Of a DNA stretch of 64,000 bases, positions 43,090-51,969 are shown in pieces. The notes beneath the pieces are model-generated. The model saw only the letters and a list, made by a program, of their open reading frames with translations, was not told the origin of the DNA and searched no databases. Where the stretch lies: contig CAKTPO010000009.1 in NCBI GenBank assembly GCA_934591845.1, positions 19,348 through 83,347 on the forward strand, given 5' to 3'. The translations under genes were made by a program, and so were the position numbers. Each line of letters opens with the position of its first letter. Within the stretch, counting starts at the first letter, position 1. This DNA comes from an uncultured Oscillospiraceae bacterium. Lineage in GTDB: Bacteria > Bacillota > Clostridia > Oscillospirales > Oscillospiraceae.

Positions 43090-43683
43090 TTAACCGAAAT
43101 ATGTAGATGGCCAAAAGATAAGTGCATTTCCGTTCATAAACGCAGTTCCAGACCCGTTATTAATTGACTGGAAGTAAATGGCGTAGTAATTGCCTTGATT
43201 CAGGTTTGAAAAATAAGCATTCTCTGATACCGCATCTGTAAAGGAATAATCGATATAGCTTTCTGCACCCGTAGACATGTTATAAATGCCGACTCTGAGA
43301 TTGCCTGGGCCGCCGTGCGTTGTAAAGACGGTAAAACTTAAATGAAGTTCATTTCTCTCATCCGGAGAAAAGTACGAATTTGTGTACAGCTTGCTATAAG
43401 CAATAGTAACCATTCGAGCATTATAATTTTGAATACTGAGATCACAAAAAGAAGTTGGTAAAGACGTTGATCTGGCATTTCCGTCCAGTATATCAATCTC
43501 CGCTTCTGGGATTCCAGCGAGGACATCCCCGTTTTCTCTGGGGGTTGACGTGAACGAAATTCCCTCTGCCAAATGAAAACTTCAATTGATGATGGGGGGT
43601 GTTCCTGCGGCAGAGGCAGTCATAGTACACCCAAAAATCATACAGAGAACCACAGCTATTGCCACAAATCTGTTAAGTTTCAT
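43090..43683 (-). pseudogene. Secreted protein gene interrupted by an in-frame TGA
   Basis: The ATG at 43683 follows AGGAGGT and opens a clean signal peptide, MKLNRFVAIAVVLCMIFGC to TASAAG. After PPIIN the frame meets TGA (43584-43582) and then continues with SFHLAEGISFTSTPRENGDV for about 160 more residues to the stop at 43090. The mature part is rich in Ser, Asn, Tyr and Phe, beta-like (NLRVGIYNMSTGAESYIDY), and has no recognised domain. It lies beside an agr locus, so it could be a regulated exoprotein. Mutation, base error or readthrough cannot be told apart here. Confidence 0.65.
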
Positions 43684-43694
43684 TTCATTACCTC

Positions 43695-44057
43695 CTAAAA
43701 TTTTGATTGAAGACTGGGCCAATTCAACTTACGAGCAACCGACAGATGTGCTCCAGGTCCCCAAACAGGTGCTACCATTTTACAGCTTGAACGCTGCCGC
43801 AACACCAGCTTCGGTTTTGACTTTGGGAATCGGTCCCAGGCAAGCTTTTGACCACAGCAGCCGCAGAATGCCATGTATTCTCTTTCCTCACTTATTTTGC
43901 AGCGTGGACATACCGGATAGCTGACGAATTGACTGCCTTTCCGGTATGTCCGGTACTGGGTGACCTGGCGGGGAATTCGGTAGGATACCGCATCCAACAG
44001 CTCCATCCGCCGTCTTGATTTCCTCGACGATGACTTTTTAGCCATACACTGTTGCAT
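43695..44057 (-). CDS. Small zinc-ribbon protein
   Basis: 120 residues from the ATG at 44057, preceded by GAAGGTGAAG. A very basic N-terminus (KKSSSRKSRRRMELL) is followed by DAVSYRIPRQVTQYRTY and a zinc ribbon of two CxxC-type knuckles: VCPRCKI and FCGCCGQKL. The C-terminal 35 residues look extended relative to such proteins. Similar small zinc ribbons are common in phage and ICE DNA. Function unknown. Confidence 0.6.
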   Translation of the reverse strand: MQQCMAKKSSSRKSRRRMELLDAVSYRIPRQVTQYRTYRKGSQFVSYPVCPRCKISEEREYMAFCGCCGQKLAWDRFPKSKPKLVLRQRSSCKMVAPVWGPGAHLSVARKLNWPSLQSKF

Positions 44058-44117
44058 TTCTTCACCTTCATCCACGTTTGCTGTCAAACCGGGACGGATA
44101 GGAACGGATTTTCTTTG

Positions 44118-44684
44118 CTACATATCGGACATTTTTCCAATGCTCAATAAAATCGCTTCCAAACACATGCCACAGATCACAGGATAATATAGCATTGGGA
44201 GCTTCAGATAATATGCCACAGCGACTGTTGCGTCACAAATGAGCAGCAGCCACAGGCAGATTTTTCGGTATCTGCGCTTTTCTTCAGCATCCAGAGGCCT
44301 TTCTCTGCTGTCCAGGGGAGTGAACAGCAAAAGGCATAGATTGCCGAAAAAAAGCAGCGGCAGGGCTTTCCCATTTGAGGCTTCCAGCGTTTTGATAGCA
44401 GCTACAGCAATTCCCATCGCCAATGTGGTCCAGCCAGTGCAGGATGTTTCCGTTTTGGCATGTACCCCTCCCGCATAGCTTCGCAGAAGAATGAACACAA
44501 TATAGAAAATAACACTTTCCCACGGGATTCTCAGGAAGAAGCCAAAAGCAATGGTCACCAGGAAAAAGTAAAAACGTGTAATCAGCAAGAAAAAACCATA
44601 AATGTATAGTTCCCTATCCCCCTCCTCTACGACGGACACCGCAATCAGTTTCCGCACAATGCGTTCTGCAAGCTTGGTTGCCAT
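44118..44684 (-). CDS. agrB: Accessory gene regulator AgrB peptidase
   Basis: 188 residues, five to six membrane helices. The catalytic pair is His75 and Cys82 in SYAGGVHAKTETSC, the same spacing as in AgrB of Staphylococcus. AgrB cleaves AgrD and forms the thiolactone, then helps export it. Its ATG overlaps the agrD stop (TAATG), so the two are translationally coupled. The response genes are on the opposite strand 800 bases away, an arrangement unlike the staphylococcal agrBDCA order. Confidence 0.92.
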   Translation of the reverse strand: MATKLAERIVRKLIAVSVVEEGDRELYIYGFFLLITRFYFFLVTIAFGFFLRIPWESVIFYIVFILLRSYAGGVHAKTETSCTGWTTLAMGIAVAAIKTLEASNGKALPLLFFGNLCLLLFTPLDSRERPLDAEEKRRYRKICLWLLLICDATVAVAYYLKLPMLYYPVICGMCLEAILLSIGKMSDM

Positions 44685-44830
44685 TACTTGCTGTTCTTGA
44701 AGCGCTTTAGTGCAGCGGGTGCTTTTGGCTGGTAGATACCCATGCAGGTTGTCCGGTTTGCATCTCGGCGCAGTGCATGCTCCGCAGCCTTTTTAGCAAC
44801 GGTTGCAATCAGGCTTTTTTTGCTCTTCAT
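44684..44830 (-). CDS. agrD: AgrD-type autoinducing peptide precursor
   Basis: 48 residues, start ATG complement at 44828-44830 preceded by GGAGGTG. The N-terminal amphipathic helix (KSKKSLIATVAKKAAEHAL) is followed by a core with the essential cysteine, RTTCMGIYQPKAP, then a basic tail (ALKRFKNSK). Cys29 would close a thiolactone with a downstream residue; MGIYQ suggests a five-residue ring ending at Tyr33 or nearby, but the exact C-terminus is a guess. The QPK(A)P after the ring is typical of clostridial AgrD. Confidence 0.88.
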   Translation of the reverse strand: MKSKKSLIATVAKKAAEHALRRDANRTTCMGIYQPKAPAALKRFKNSK

Positions 44831-44934
44831 AGCGTTCACCTCCTTCTGGCGACAAAATAACATGTCTTTTGCAGCTTTTCAATAGCTCAATCAAAAGTGC
44901 GGATTATACGCGCAAAACTGCAAGGATTCATATT

Positions 44935-44972
44935 ATTAGTTGTAGATATCTATAAAATCATCACAAACTAAT
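44935..44972. promoter_or_regulatory. Inverted repeat between divergent agrDB and xre/agrAC genes
   Basis: ATTAGTTGT (44935-44943) and ACAAACTAAT (44963-44972) form an imperfect dyad with CTATAAAAT at the centre, in the gap between the divergent agr genes. It is a reasonable AgrA (LytTR) or XRE binding site, but this is inference. Confidence 0.4.
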
Positions 44973-45047
44973 TGTTTTACAGATATGTTCTATTGCAGTT
45001 TGTTCTCGTTTCCTGAAAAACATGGTATTTTATCCAAGGTGATCAAT

Positions 45048-45359
45048 ATGGATGTTGATAAAAAGCTAATTGGAAAGCGTATTCGGCACCGACGTGAAGT
45101 CGCAGGCCTTTCCCAGGAGCAGCTGGCTGAAAAGTTAGCACTTTCCACCAACCACATTTCCAGTATGGAGTGTGGGAAAAGTCTGCTCACAACAAAACGA
45201 CTGTTGGATTTATGCGATATACTTGGCGGCACACCAAACTACTACCTGCTGGGCGAAATTGGGCCAGAGGCGGACAGGATAACCACCCTTATTCAGAAGC
45301 TGTCCCCCAGAGAGCAGAAAACTCTATGCCACCTTTTAGCAACGTATCTCCTAGAATAA
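45048..45359 (+). CDS. XRE-family helix-turn-helix regulator
   Basis: 103 residues from the ATG at 45048 after AAGGTGAT; the frame is open further up but without a start signal. The Cro/CI fold reads IGKRIRHRREVAGLSQEQLA, KLALSTNHISSMECGKSLLT and LLDLCDILGGTPNYYLLGE. A short helical tail (IQKLSPREQKTLCHLLATYL) resembles those next to agr-like loci. It lies between agrD and agrA and may tune the locus. Confidence 0.85.
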   Translation: MDVDKKLIGKRIRHRREVAGLSQEQLAEKLALSTNHISSMECGKSLLTTKRLLDLCDILGGTPNYYLLGEIGPEADRITTLIQKLSPREQKTLCHLLATYLLE

Positions 45360-45432
45360 CCCTCCCTGATACTTTTTTGCAAAAATGCAAGGAATCTGTG
45401 CAAAAATGCTGGTTTTTCTATTCTTCGCGGAT

Positions 45433-45461
45433 TTGACGTTGACCTTCAATAATGATAAAAT
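45433..45461 (+). promoter_or_regulatory. Probable promoter of agrA-agrC
   Basis: TTGACG (45433-45438), 17 bases, TAAAAT (45456-45461). The -10 overlaps the first arm of the terminator hairpin that follows the XRE gene. Confidence 0.55.
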
Positions 45462-45498
45462 AGGCTTACGATGTTTTGTCGCATCGTAAGCCTATTTT
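45457..45498 (+). terminator. Terminator hairpin after the XRE gene
   Basis: A 16-bp perfect stem AAAATAGGCTTACGAT / ATCGTAAGCCTATTTT around a 10-base loop, ending in TTTTTA. The agrA ATG follows 15 bases later. Confidence 0.85.
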
Positions 45499-45512
45499 TA
45501 TGAGGTATCTAA

Positions 45513-46211
45513 ATGAAAATTTTGATTTGCGATGATGAACAGGCCTATCTGAACACACTTAGAATTCACATTGAAGAATATATGAAAAATCACCATATTC
45601 CCTGCGCCATCACTGCGGTGGTAGACCCGCTTCAAATTGCCCAGGATGACACCGTATTTGATCTTGCGTTTCTGGATATTCAAATGCCAGGAGTGGATGG
45701 TATCACGTTGGCAAAGGAGCTACGGCAGCGCAATCCCAAGCTGGCGCTGTTCTTTGTAACCAACTATGATTGCTATCAGGATGATGCCATGGACCTCCGG
45801 GCGTTTCGCTTTTTTGAAAAGCCCTTTAACGCTAATCGGCTGTATGCCGGCCTTGACAAAGCTATGGAATACATCGACGGGGCCTATGTGGATCTGTTCC
45901 TTTCTGAAAATGGGGCTATGCAGCGGGTGATTGCGGACGGTATTCTCTATGTGACTCGAGACGGCAGACGAGCGAGTGTCGTCACATTGGGGAAAGTGTA
46001 TTCCACAGCTGACAAATATGATGATCTCTGTGAGAAACTGCCGCAGCTATTCTTCTACCCTGTCCATAAATCTTTTTTCGTCAATCTCCACTATGTAGAC
46101 CGCTACACCTACACAGAACTGCTTCTTTCTGATGGAACCAAAATTCCTATTGCGCCGAGGAGACAATCCGCTTTTCACAAATTCTGGTTTGAATACTTGC
46201 GGAGGAAATGA
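45513..46211 (+). CDS. agrA: AgrA-type LytTR response regulator
   Basis: 232 residues. The receiver domain (1-~120) has Asp7/Asp8, the phospho-acceptor Asp55 in AFLDIQMPG, and the switch residues in FVTNYD and FEKPF. The LytTR DNA-binding domain (~135-232) contains GRRASVVTLGKVY, FFYPVHKSFFVNLHYVDRY and LLLSDGTKIPIAPRR. It would bind direct repeats upstream of agr targets when phosphorylated by the AgrC partner encoded next, whose ATG lies 1 base after the agrA stop. Confidence 0.92.
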   Translation: MKILICDDEQAYLNTLRIHIEEYMKNHHIPCAITAVVDPLQIAQDDTVFDLAFLDIQMPGVDGITLAKELRQRNPKLALFFVTNYDCYQDDAMDLRAFRFFEKPFNANRLYAGLDKAMEYIDGAYVDLFLSENGAMQRVIADGILYVTRDGRRASVVTLGKVYSTADKYDDLCEKLPQLFFYPVHKSFFVNLHYVDRYTYTELLLSDGTKIPIAPRRQSAFHKFWFEYLRRK

Positions 46212-46212
46212 T

Positions 46213-47481
46213 ATGCTGAATCCCTTATTTTCCCTCTCTGTGTATTTAATTGAAATGATAATCTCCTATATTTTCTTCTCCTCTCTAGGGAAAAGAAGGA
46301 TGGATACTCTAAAAACAATTATAATGGGCACCCTTCTCTTTACCTTTGGCTCTACAGTAAATGTGCTGTTCAAGAATAATGGCCCAATCAATGCGCTTAT
46401 AACATTAATAGTTAATATTGTTTTTGACTGTTTCTGTTTTGACAGCACATTATTCAAAAGCTTTTTCTACGCCTTTATTCTCGACATTCTAAATATAGCT
46501 CTTGAAGTTGCCGTTATTACCCTTAGTTCCTTTGTCATTCGTGATAACTTTTCTAGCTATAACAACAACTTCCTACTTCTTGTTTTCCAGACCATTACAA
46601 TCAAAACTCTGTATTTTCTTATTATTCTTGTCCTTGTTAAAATGATTCGCCCAGGGGACACACAAGATTCGATCCCACTGGATTTCCTTGTGTTTCCAGT
46701 GTTGACCACCGTGTGCCAAGCAATATTCTGGTATATTTGTGCGCAGCTGGACACATTTTACGAAATACAGTTTCTCCTGTCTATTTCCAGCGGTTGTCTC
46801 TTTATTGAGACTGTTCTCCTTTTCTTTACCTATTCTCACCAAGTAAAAAAGGAACGTCAGACAATGCAAATCCAGAGCGAACTGAATAGGCTTCAAACGG
46901 AGCAGTCATACTATCAAATTCTGGATCAGCAAAATCAGCAGTTAATGATTTACGCACATGATGCAAAGAAGCACCTCGCTGCAATTCAGGCCCTGAATGA
47001 AGATCCGGCAATCGGAAGCTATGTAACAAAACTGTCTGAACAGCTAAAGGACTACTCCAAAAGCCACAGCAGCGGAAATAAACTCTTGGATGTTATGCTG
47101 CACAAGTATGATATTGACTGTAAGATGCGGGGGATCACCTTTGAATACGACGTCAAGGTTTGCAATCTTTCTCAATTGGAGGATATTGATCTGGTTGCAA
47201 TCCTTGGTAACCTGCTGGACAATGCGGTCACCGCTTCCGAACAGTCGTCTGAAAAATGCATTTCTCTGACAACTGTATACCGCAACCGTTACAGCGTCAT
47301 CATCGTCAGTAACAGCTGCGATACTCCCCCAAAACAATCTGGACACCGCCTGATCTCCACAAAATCCGGAGCCGGTTTCCACGGCTTTGGCATGAAAAGC
47401 GTTGCTAAGTCCATTAAAAATACGACGGCGATTATGAATGGGATTATGATGCGGAGAGGCAATTGTTTACTGTTACCGTAA
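46213..47481 (+). CDS. agrC: AgrC-type sensor histidine kinase with frameshifted C-terminus
   Basis: 422 residues from the ATG at 46213 (GGAGGAAATGAT upstream). Six hydrophobic helices in the first ~200 residues form the peptide sensor. The H-box has His249 in YAHDAKKHLA. The N-box LGNLLDNAVTASEQ and the GFGMKSVAKS region of the HATPase fold follow. At A5 (47416-47420) the frame slips. With one more A, the ending would read KYDGDYEWDYDAERQLFTVT and VMVSTHL with a stop at 47501, the standard GHKL ending. As written it ends MMRRGNCLLLP. The kinase may be damaged, phase-variable, or an assembly error. Confidence 0.85.
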   Translation: MLNPLFSLSVYLIEMIISYIFFSSLGKRRMDTLKTIIMGTLLFTFGSTVNVLFKNNGPINALITLIVNIVFDCFCFDSTLFKSFFYAFILDILNIALEVAVITLSSFVIRDNFSSYNNNFLLLVFQTITIKTLYFLIILVLVKMIRPGDTQDSIPLDFLVFPVLTTVCQAIFWYICAQLDTFYEIQFLLSISSGCLFIETVLLFFTYSHQVKKERQTMQIQSELNRLQTEQSYYQILDQQNQQLMIYAHDAKKHLAAIQALNEDPAIGSYVTKLSEQLKDYSKSHSSGNKLLDVMLHKYDIDCKMRGITFEYDVKVCNLSQLEDIDLVAILGNLLDNAVTASEQSSEKCISLTTVYRNRYSVIIVSNSCDTPPKQSGHRLISTKSGAGFHGFGMKSVAKSIKNTTAIMNGIMMRRGNCLLLP

Positions 47482-47584
47482 TGGTTTCTACGCATTTATA
47501 AATAAATACGCCAAAATTTATGAAAGAATATTGGTACCATCGGTGATTAAGTGCTACAACAACATTAGGTGATTTGCCTTTCCC

Positions 47585-48001
47585 ATGTATATTTCATCTA
47601 ACAACGACCAGCGACCATTGAGGATTTTCATGCCTTTTGGTGGGAAACTACTGAAAAATAAACGTTGGGTAAGGCTGGCTTCTATGATGCCATGAAAGCA
47701 TATTGAGCAATCTGGGTGGAGTCCTTCCAGTCAAAAAAGACCGTCCGGCATTATCTTCACGGATTACGTTTGACGTTATTTTTTATCAAGGGGAAATGAT
47801 AATCTGACCGGCGAGAGTACTGCCGATGCCATCGTGGAAAATTCGTACATGCAGCACTTTCTGAGATAGACAGCACTTCTGGCAGGACTATTATTTGCCC
47901 TCTCTATGATGGTGCACTTTCGCAAGCGTTTTCTGGTAGAAGAAGTAGGTAAAATTAACGAGTACATTTTGCACCGGGGTATGGCGGGAATAACATCGTA
48001 A
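47585..48001 (+). pseudogene. Degenerate IS5/IS1182-type transposase
   Basis: It begins MYISSNNDQRPLRIFMPFGG and KLLKNKRWVRLASMMP, then stops. In shifted frames come LTGESTADAIVENSYMQHFL, MMVHFRKRFLVEEVGKI and NEYILHRGMAG. These are the N-terminal blocks of IS1182/IS5-like DDE transposases, with several stops and frame changes and no catalytic core. The rest of 47502-48394 shows no intact gene. Confidence 0.75.
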
Positions 48002-48394
48002 TGTTGACGGTAATTGAAAATGTTGAAACCGAGGCAGACCAGATCCTCGTAGTCATTAACGCCGCTCAAACTCTGGGAAATTGGCTTTTGCTTTTTTAGG
48101 AATAAGGTTTGAGGTGTAATTTGCATCTACAAGGGTGTAAATTGCATTTTCAGTAGAGACTAGTTCGTCAATAATTCATATAGGTTAAAAGAAAAAATAT
48201 TGTCATATGTTTTGCTTTTTGAAGTATATGACAAGAAAGATTTCCCACATACAACAGTTGAAAAAATCGCATCTGTCCCAAGGCCAAGTATCCATTAATG
48301 CAAGAAGCCCTAGTATTAATGAAATAACAATGAATCCTGATTCACCCTATTTAATTGGTGTGTTTCCACGAAAAAAGAAAGAGAGTGTGCTTGT

Positions 48395-51300
48395 ATGGCA
48401 GAGATTCGGAGAACGAAGTATATTCTACATGTGTCTGATTTCCATCTTTCGTTGGAAAATGAGGACTTTGCACGGGAATGCCTTAAATTTCTGTGCGACT
48501 CCATAGATGATAAAAATATTACGATTGACTATTTGATCCACACAGGGGATATTATCGATGCACGTAGATCATATTCTACTGCGATAGGTGATTTGGAAAG
48601 AGAAGACTCATCATTAGGATGGATTCGCCAGAAATATTTATCAGATGATGGCCTTGATGAAAATGAATTTATAAAAGATCCCAGGTTGACAGCAGACATT
48701 TTGCAGAGAATGAACAATCATATCTTCGAAAATGCAGAAAATACGTTCACGAACATTGCGGGGACTGTAAAGGAATTTCTGGCGAATATTCGTGTGAGAA
48801 AAAGATATACTTATTTTTGCGTTGGAAATCATGACACAATACGACCAATTTTAACAGAAAGTACAGATATATGTAATAGATTAGAACAAGACGATGGGGA
48901 TGCGCATGAATACCATAAAACCCTTTTAATGTTTGAAAAAAAGCACAAACTATTTGATGCATATACAGTTTTTCTACATGAATTAGGGGTTTGGAATGAT
49001 AAATTGACCGAGACCTGGGATCAAACACCGGATCTTAATCTTGTAATACTCAATACAAATCATCAGAATCCAGCAAGAAGCAAACAGGAGTATCACTGCG
49101 TAGACTGTCAAAGCGCAACGAAGGCTCTCAATCATTTTGGTACAGATCGAGATGACAAGCGTCTTAACGTTGTAATTTCGCACAAACCGATTTATGAAAT
49201 CTGCGAAGCAGTGCGAATGGCGTTTGATAGCTATCACAAAACAGAATTTATGACGGCAATGCAGCGCTTCTTAGGTGAAAATGGTATATATGTTTGTGGT
49301 GATAAGCATACTCGCAGCGTGTCTGATATGACGTTCCATAATGTTCGCCATATTATTGGCGGTGCTCCTTTGCGACCCAAAGGTGGCCAGAGGGTTTTCC
49401 AAGTAGAATATAACTTAATTGAATTAACTGAGGGGAAGATCGGGAATACCCAAAAAATACATATATCTTATGATCAGATTTCTAAGAAATGGTCTTGTAC
49501 CTTTCGACCCGAAGATAGCGTTGTTGAAACACTTTATGAGTTGAGCAAATGCTCTATTATACCGCAATGCCTGTCTGTGCTTTTACTTGATAAAAAAGCA
49601 AATTCGTGGTTTGATATTAGCCGTATCTTTTTTATCGATATGCACAATCCGGCGAAGTGGACCGGGTTAGAAAAAAAGTTAGACACGCTTTCTCATATCA
49701 TCTGCAAATATTGGAAAATGTCCCCCGATACTGCTGCGGGCAGAAATCCATTGATGGAATGGGACAAAAGAAAAAATGAGATGTCAATCTTTCACAATAC
49801 CCGTGATTATCTGATTGAAAAAATGAGAAGCCCTTTCACAAACGACCAGAACAACATCCTTAATATACGGGGAGAGTACAGTGCAGGTAAAAGCACATTC
49901 CTTGGAATTTTATATATTTATTTACTATTTCAGTATAGCGTAGGAAATATTGATTTCATTCCGGCATATTTTAACTTAGAAAATATGGAAATATTAGAAA
50001 AGATCACAGAAAGTACAGATATGCCATATAACAGAGTTGCGGCGAAAGCGTTTGCGCAATTTGTTAGGAAGGTACAAGCAATTTCTGAGAAATCACATCA
50101 AGCCGTTTGCTATATAATTGACGGACTGGATGAGCAAGATGTTTGGAGCTACAGCAGTGAAGACAGTATCGGGAGAGGTATTTTGGATATTATTAATACG
50201 GCTCCAAACTCCAAGAACATAATGTCTTTCAGTCAACACCACTTGCCGCTTTTTAAAAATACTATGCCGGAGCGTAAATACAACGATTATAGCGATGTTA
50301 TGTATTTCAATAATGTGCACACCATTTCTGCTGAATGTGGTAGTGAACGTTTTACTCAGTTTATAACGGCATTTTATTCCTTAAAGGAGGAGCAGAATCG
50401 TTCGGGAATACAGAACGTAGGAACAGCCCCCGAAGATGTGGACCCAAATAGAGTTAACAATATCTGTGAGCTGATTCACAAATTTAGAAGGCTATCAGTC
50501 AATCAAAATTTCTTGTATAAGTTTGGCGGTTATTTTGATGAAAAACTGGATTCGGTTGATTCACCGGAAGTGATAACTGTTGATAGCGTATACCGAAATT
50601 ACATTGACCTACTTCATAAAATGTGTATGGATACGCTCGGATATGGATATGTACATTATGCACCAGCTATGGCGTATTTATTTTCTTATAAGGGATTCAC
50701 TTATGAGCGTTTTAGAAAAATTCCTCTAAATAGTGAAGACCATTGGTATAATGAAATTGCAAAATACTCTGGCTCAGTATATGATGCGTTTATTTTTATA
50801 AAGAAGAACCAAGATATTCGAGAGTATTTAATTGCGATGCACTATAATCGAGAACTTCGATACTACGCAGAAAATCCTGAAATTCCCATATCTGAATCTT
50901 CAATTCTGAACGAGTTTATTCCTAGGAACGTTGCAAGTCTGTCACGAAGAATGTGGAAGAACGACCCTAACAAATTTGTGATCGTGTGTGTAGAGCTCTT
51001 AGAAAAAAGGAGAGATCTTGGACAAAAGCCCCTCTGTAATTGTGCTCTTTCTATGCTAATGTATACTTTGGCGCATCAAGAAAAGATGTATGCTCCCAGC
51101 AATACAAAGCTGGGAAAAATCATCTCCTCTTATGAGACTTCTTCAGGGAGAATTAGCGATACTCCTAATGGCGGTTTTTCCTATACTGCAAAGAAATCTG
51201 ATATTTTGCAGCTTTTTTTGGAATATAGTTTTCATCGTACATATAGGCTGTATAAAGCAGAATTGGAAGGCAACTCCGAGAAACTGGCACTAACTTTGAG

Positions 51301-51754
51301 TGAAGATACAGACTTTGCTCTTTATAATCGACAGTACCTCCTCCTGTATTATGGGGATATTACGATTAGTGGAGAAAACCGAAAAGCAGCGCTTGTTCCG
51401 GGACTGGATATTTGTCAAAAGGGGTTCGACTTTCATAATACATTCAATTTTCTCAGTGAAAAGCTGAATTATGCTGAAAAGGAAGCGTATGCATTGAGAG
51501 CGTATGACTTGTTTTCATTGTGCAATTTAATTGAGAGCAGATTAAATACACACTTAAGTTATCCGCAAAGTAATGGAACTTTTTTTAGCGGGAAAAAGAA
51601 TATTAATACACAAATCGGTGTGCTCGGTAATGCTATTCGCTATATCAACGAATATCCGGAGTCGGAGCATTCTGTTAACAACATCTTTAGGAACATCCTC
51701 TACGATTATAAAAAACAATTCGAGAGGGCAATAGAAGAGCGACTGAAAAACTAA
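48395..51754 (+). CDS. Metallophosphoesterase-STAND NTPase fusion, candidate defence protein
   Basis: 1119 residues. The N-terminal calcineurin-like phosphoesterase (1-~350) has metal ligands in HVSDFHLS (Asp15, His17), TGDIID (Asp52, Asp55), GNHD (144-147), SHKPI (His263) and GDKH (302-305, where GHxH is usual). A central P-loop NTPase follows with Walker A GEYSAGKST (493-501) and Walker B CYIIDGLDEQD (572-582), the D-G-L-D-E form of STAND/NACHT proteins. The C-terminal ~450 residues are helical and of unknown fold, in the sensor position. Such effector-STAND-sensor layouts are typical of anti-phage conflict proteins. The start has only a weak ribosome site (AAAGAGAG). A FRG-domain gene follows. 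Function is inferred. Confidence 0.78.
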   Translation: MAEIRRTKYILHVSDFHLSLENEDFARECLKFLCDSIDDKNITIDYLIHTGDIIDARRSYSTAIGDLEREDSSLGWIRQKYLSDDGLDENEFIKDPRLTADILQRMNNHIFENAENTFTNIAGTVKEFLANIRVRKRYTYFCVGNHDTIRPILTESTDICNRLEQDDGDAHEYHKTLLMFEKKHKLFDAYTVFLHELGVWNDKLTETWDQTPDLNLVILNTNHQNPARSKQEYHCVDCQSATKALNHFGTDRDDKRLNVVISHKPIYEICEAVRMAFDSYHKTEFMTAMQRFLGENGIYVCGDKHTRSVSDMTFHNVRHIIGGAPLRPKGGQRVFQVEYNLIELTEGKIGNTQKIHISYDQISKKWSCTFRPEDSVVETLYELSKCSIIPQCLSVLLLDKKANSWFDISRIFFIDMHNPAKWTGLEKKLDTLSHIICKYWKMSPDTAAGRNPLMEWDKRKNEMSIFHNTRDYLIEKMRSPFTNDQNNILNIRGEYSAGKSTFLGILYIYLLFQYSVGNIDFIPAYFNLENMEILEKITESTDMPYNRVAAKAFAQFVRKVQAISEKSHQAVCYIIDGLDEQDVWSYSSEDSIGRGILDIINTAPNSKNIMSFSQHHLPLFKNTMPERKYNDYSDVMYFNNVHTISAECGSERFTQFITAFYSLKEEQNRSGIQNVGTAPEDVDPNRVNNICELIHKFRRLSVNQNFLYKFGGYFDEKLDSVDSPEVITVDSVYRNYIDLLHKMCMDTLGYGYVHYAPAMAYLFSYKGFTYERFRKIPLNSEDHWYNEIAKYSGSVYDAFIFIKKNQDIREYLIAMHYNRELRYYAENPEIPISESSILNEFIPRNVASLSRRMWKNDPNKFVIVCVELLEKRRDLGQKPLCNCALSMLMYTLAHQEKMYAPSNTKLGKIISSYETSSGRISDTPNGGFSYTAKKSDILQLFLEYSFHRTYRLYKAELEGNSEKLALTLSEDTDFALYNRQYLLLYYGDITISGENRKAALVPGLDICQKGFDFHNTFNFLSEKLNYAEKEAYALRAYDLFSLCNLIESRLNTHLSYPQSNGTFFSGKKNINTQIGVLGNAIRYINEYPESEHSVNNIFRNILYDYKKQFERAIEERLKN

Positions 51755-51969
51755 GTGATGTATTTCCTTGGGACCGTATAGCTGGCGCAACCTAGACTAT
51801 TTTGTATACTGTTGAGATGTCGTTTGCAACACAGCGAGCTAACCCAATAGATTGTGCCCGATGACAAAACAGCAGAATTAAATGACAAGAATGTTTATAT
51901 GGAAAAATACCACTATCAGATTGACAAAGAGTATAGCTGACAGAAAATGTATGAAAAGGAAGAATTGTA

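Noticed and set aside
48207..48506. A 99-codon frame overlapping the start of the metallophosphoesterase gene
   Set aside because: It runs out of frame through the conserved HVSDFHLS region and lacks a ribosome site.
51755..51969. Short frame (PDDKTAELNDKNVYMEKYHY) between the two defence genes
   Set aside because: Only ~27 codons between stops with no start; at best a remnant.
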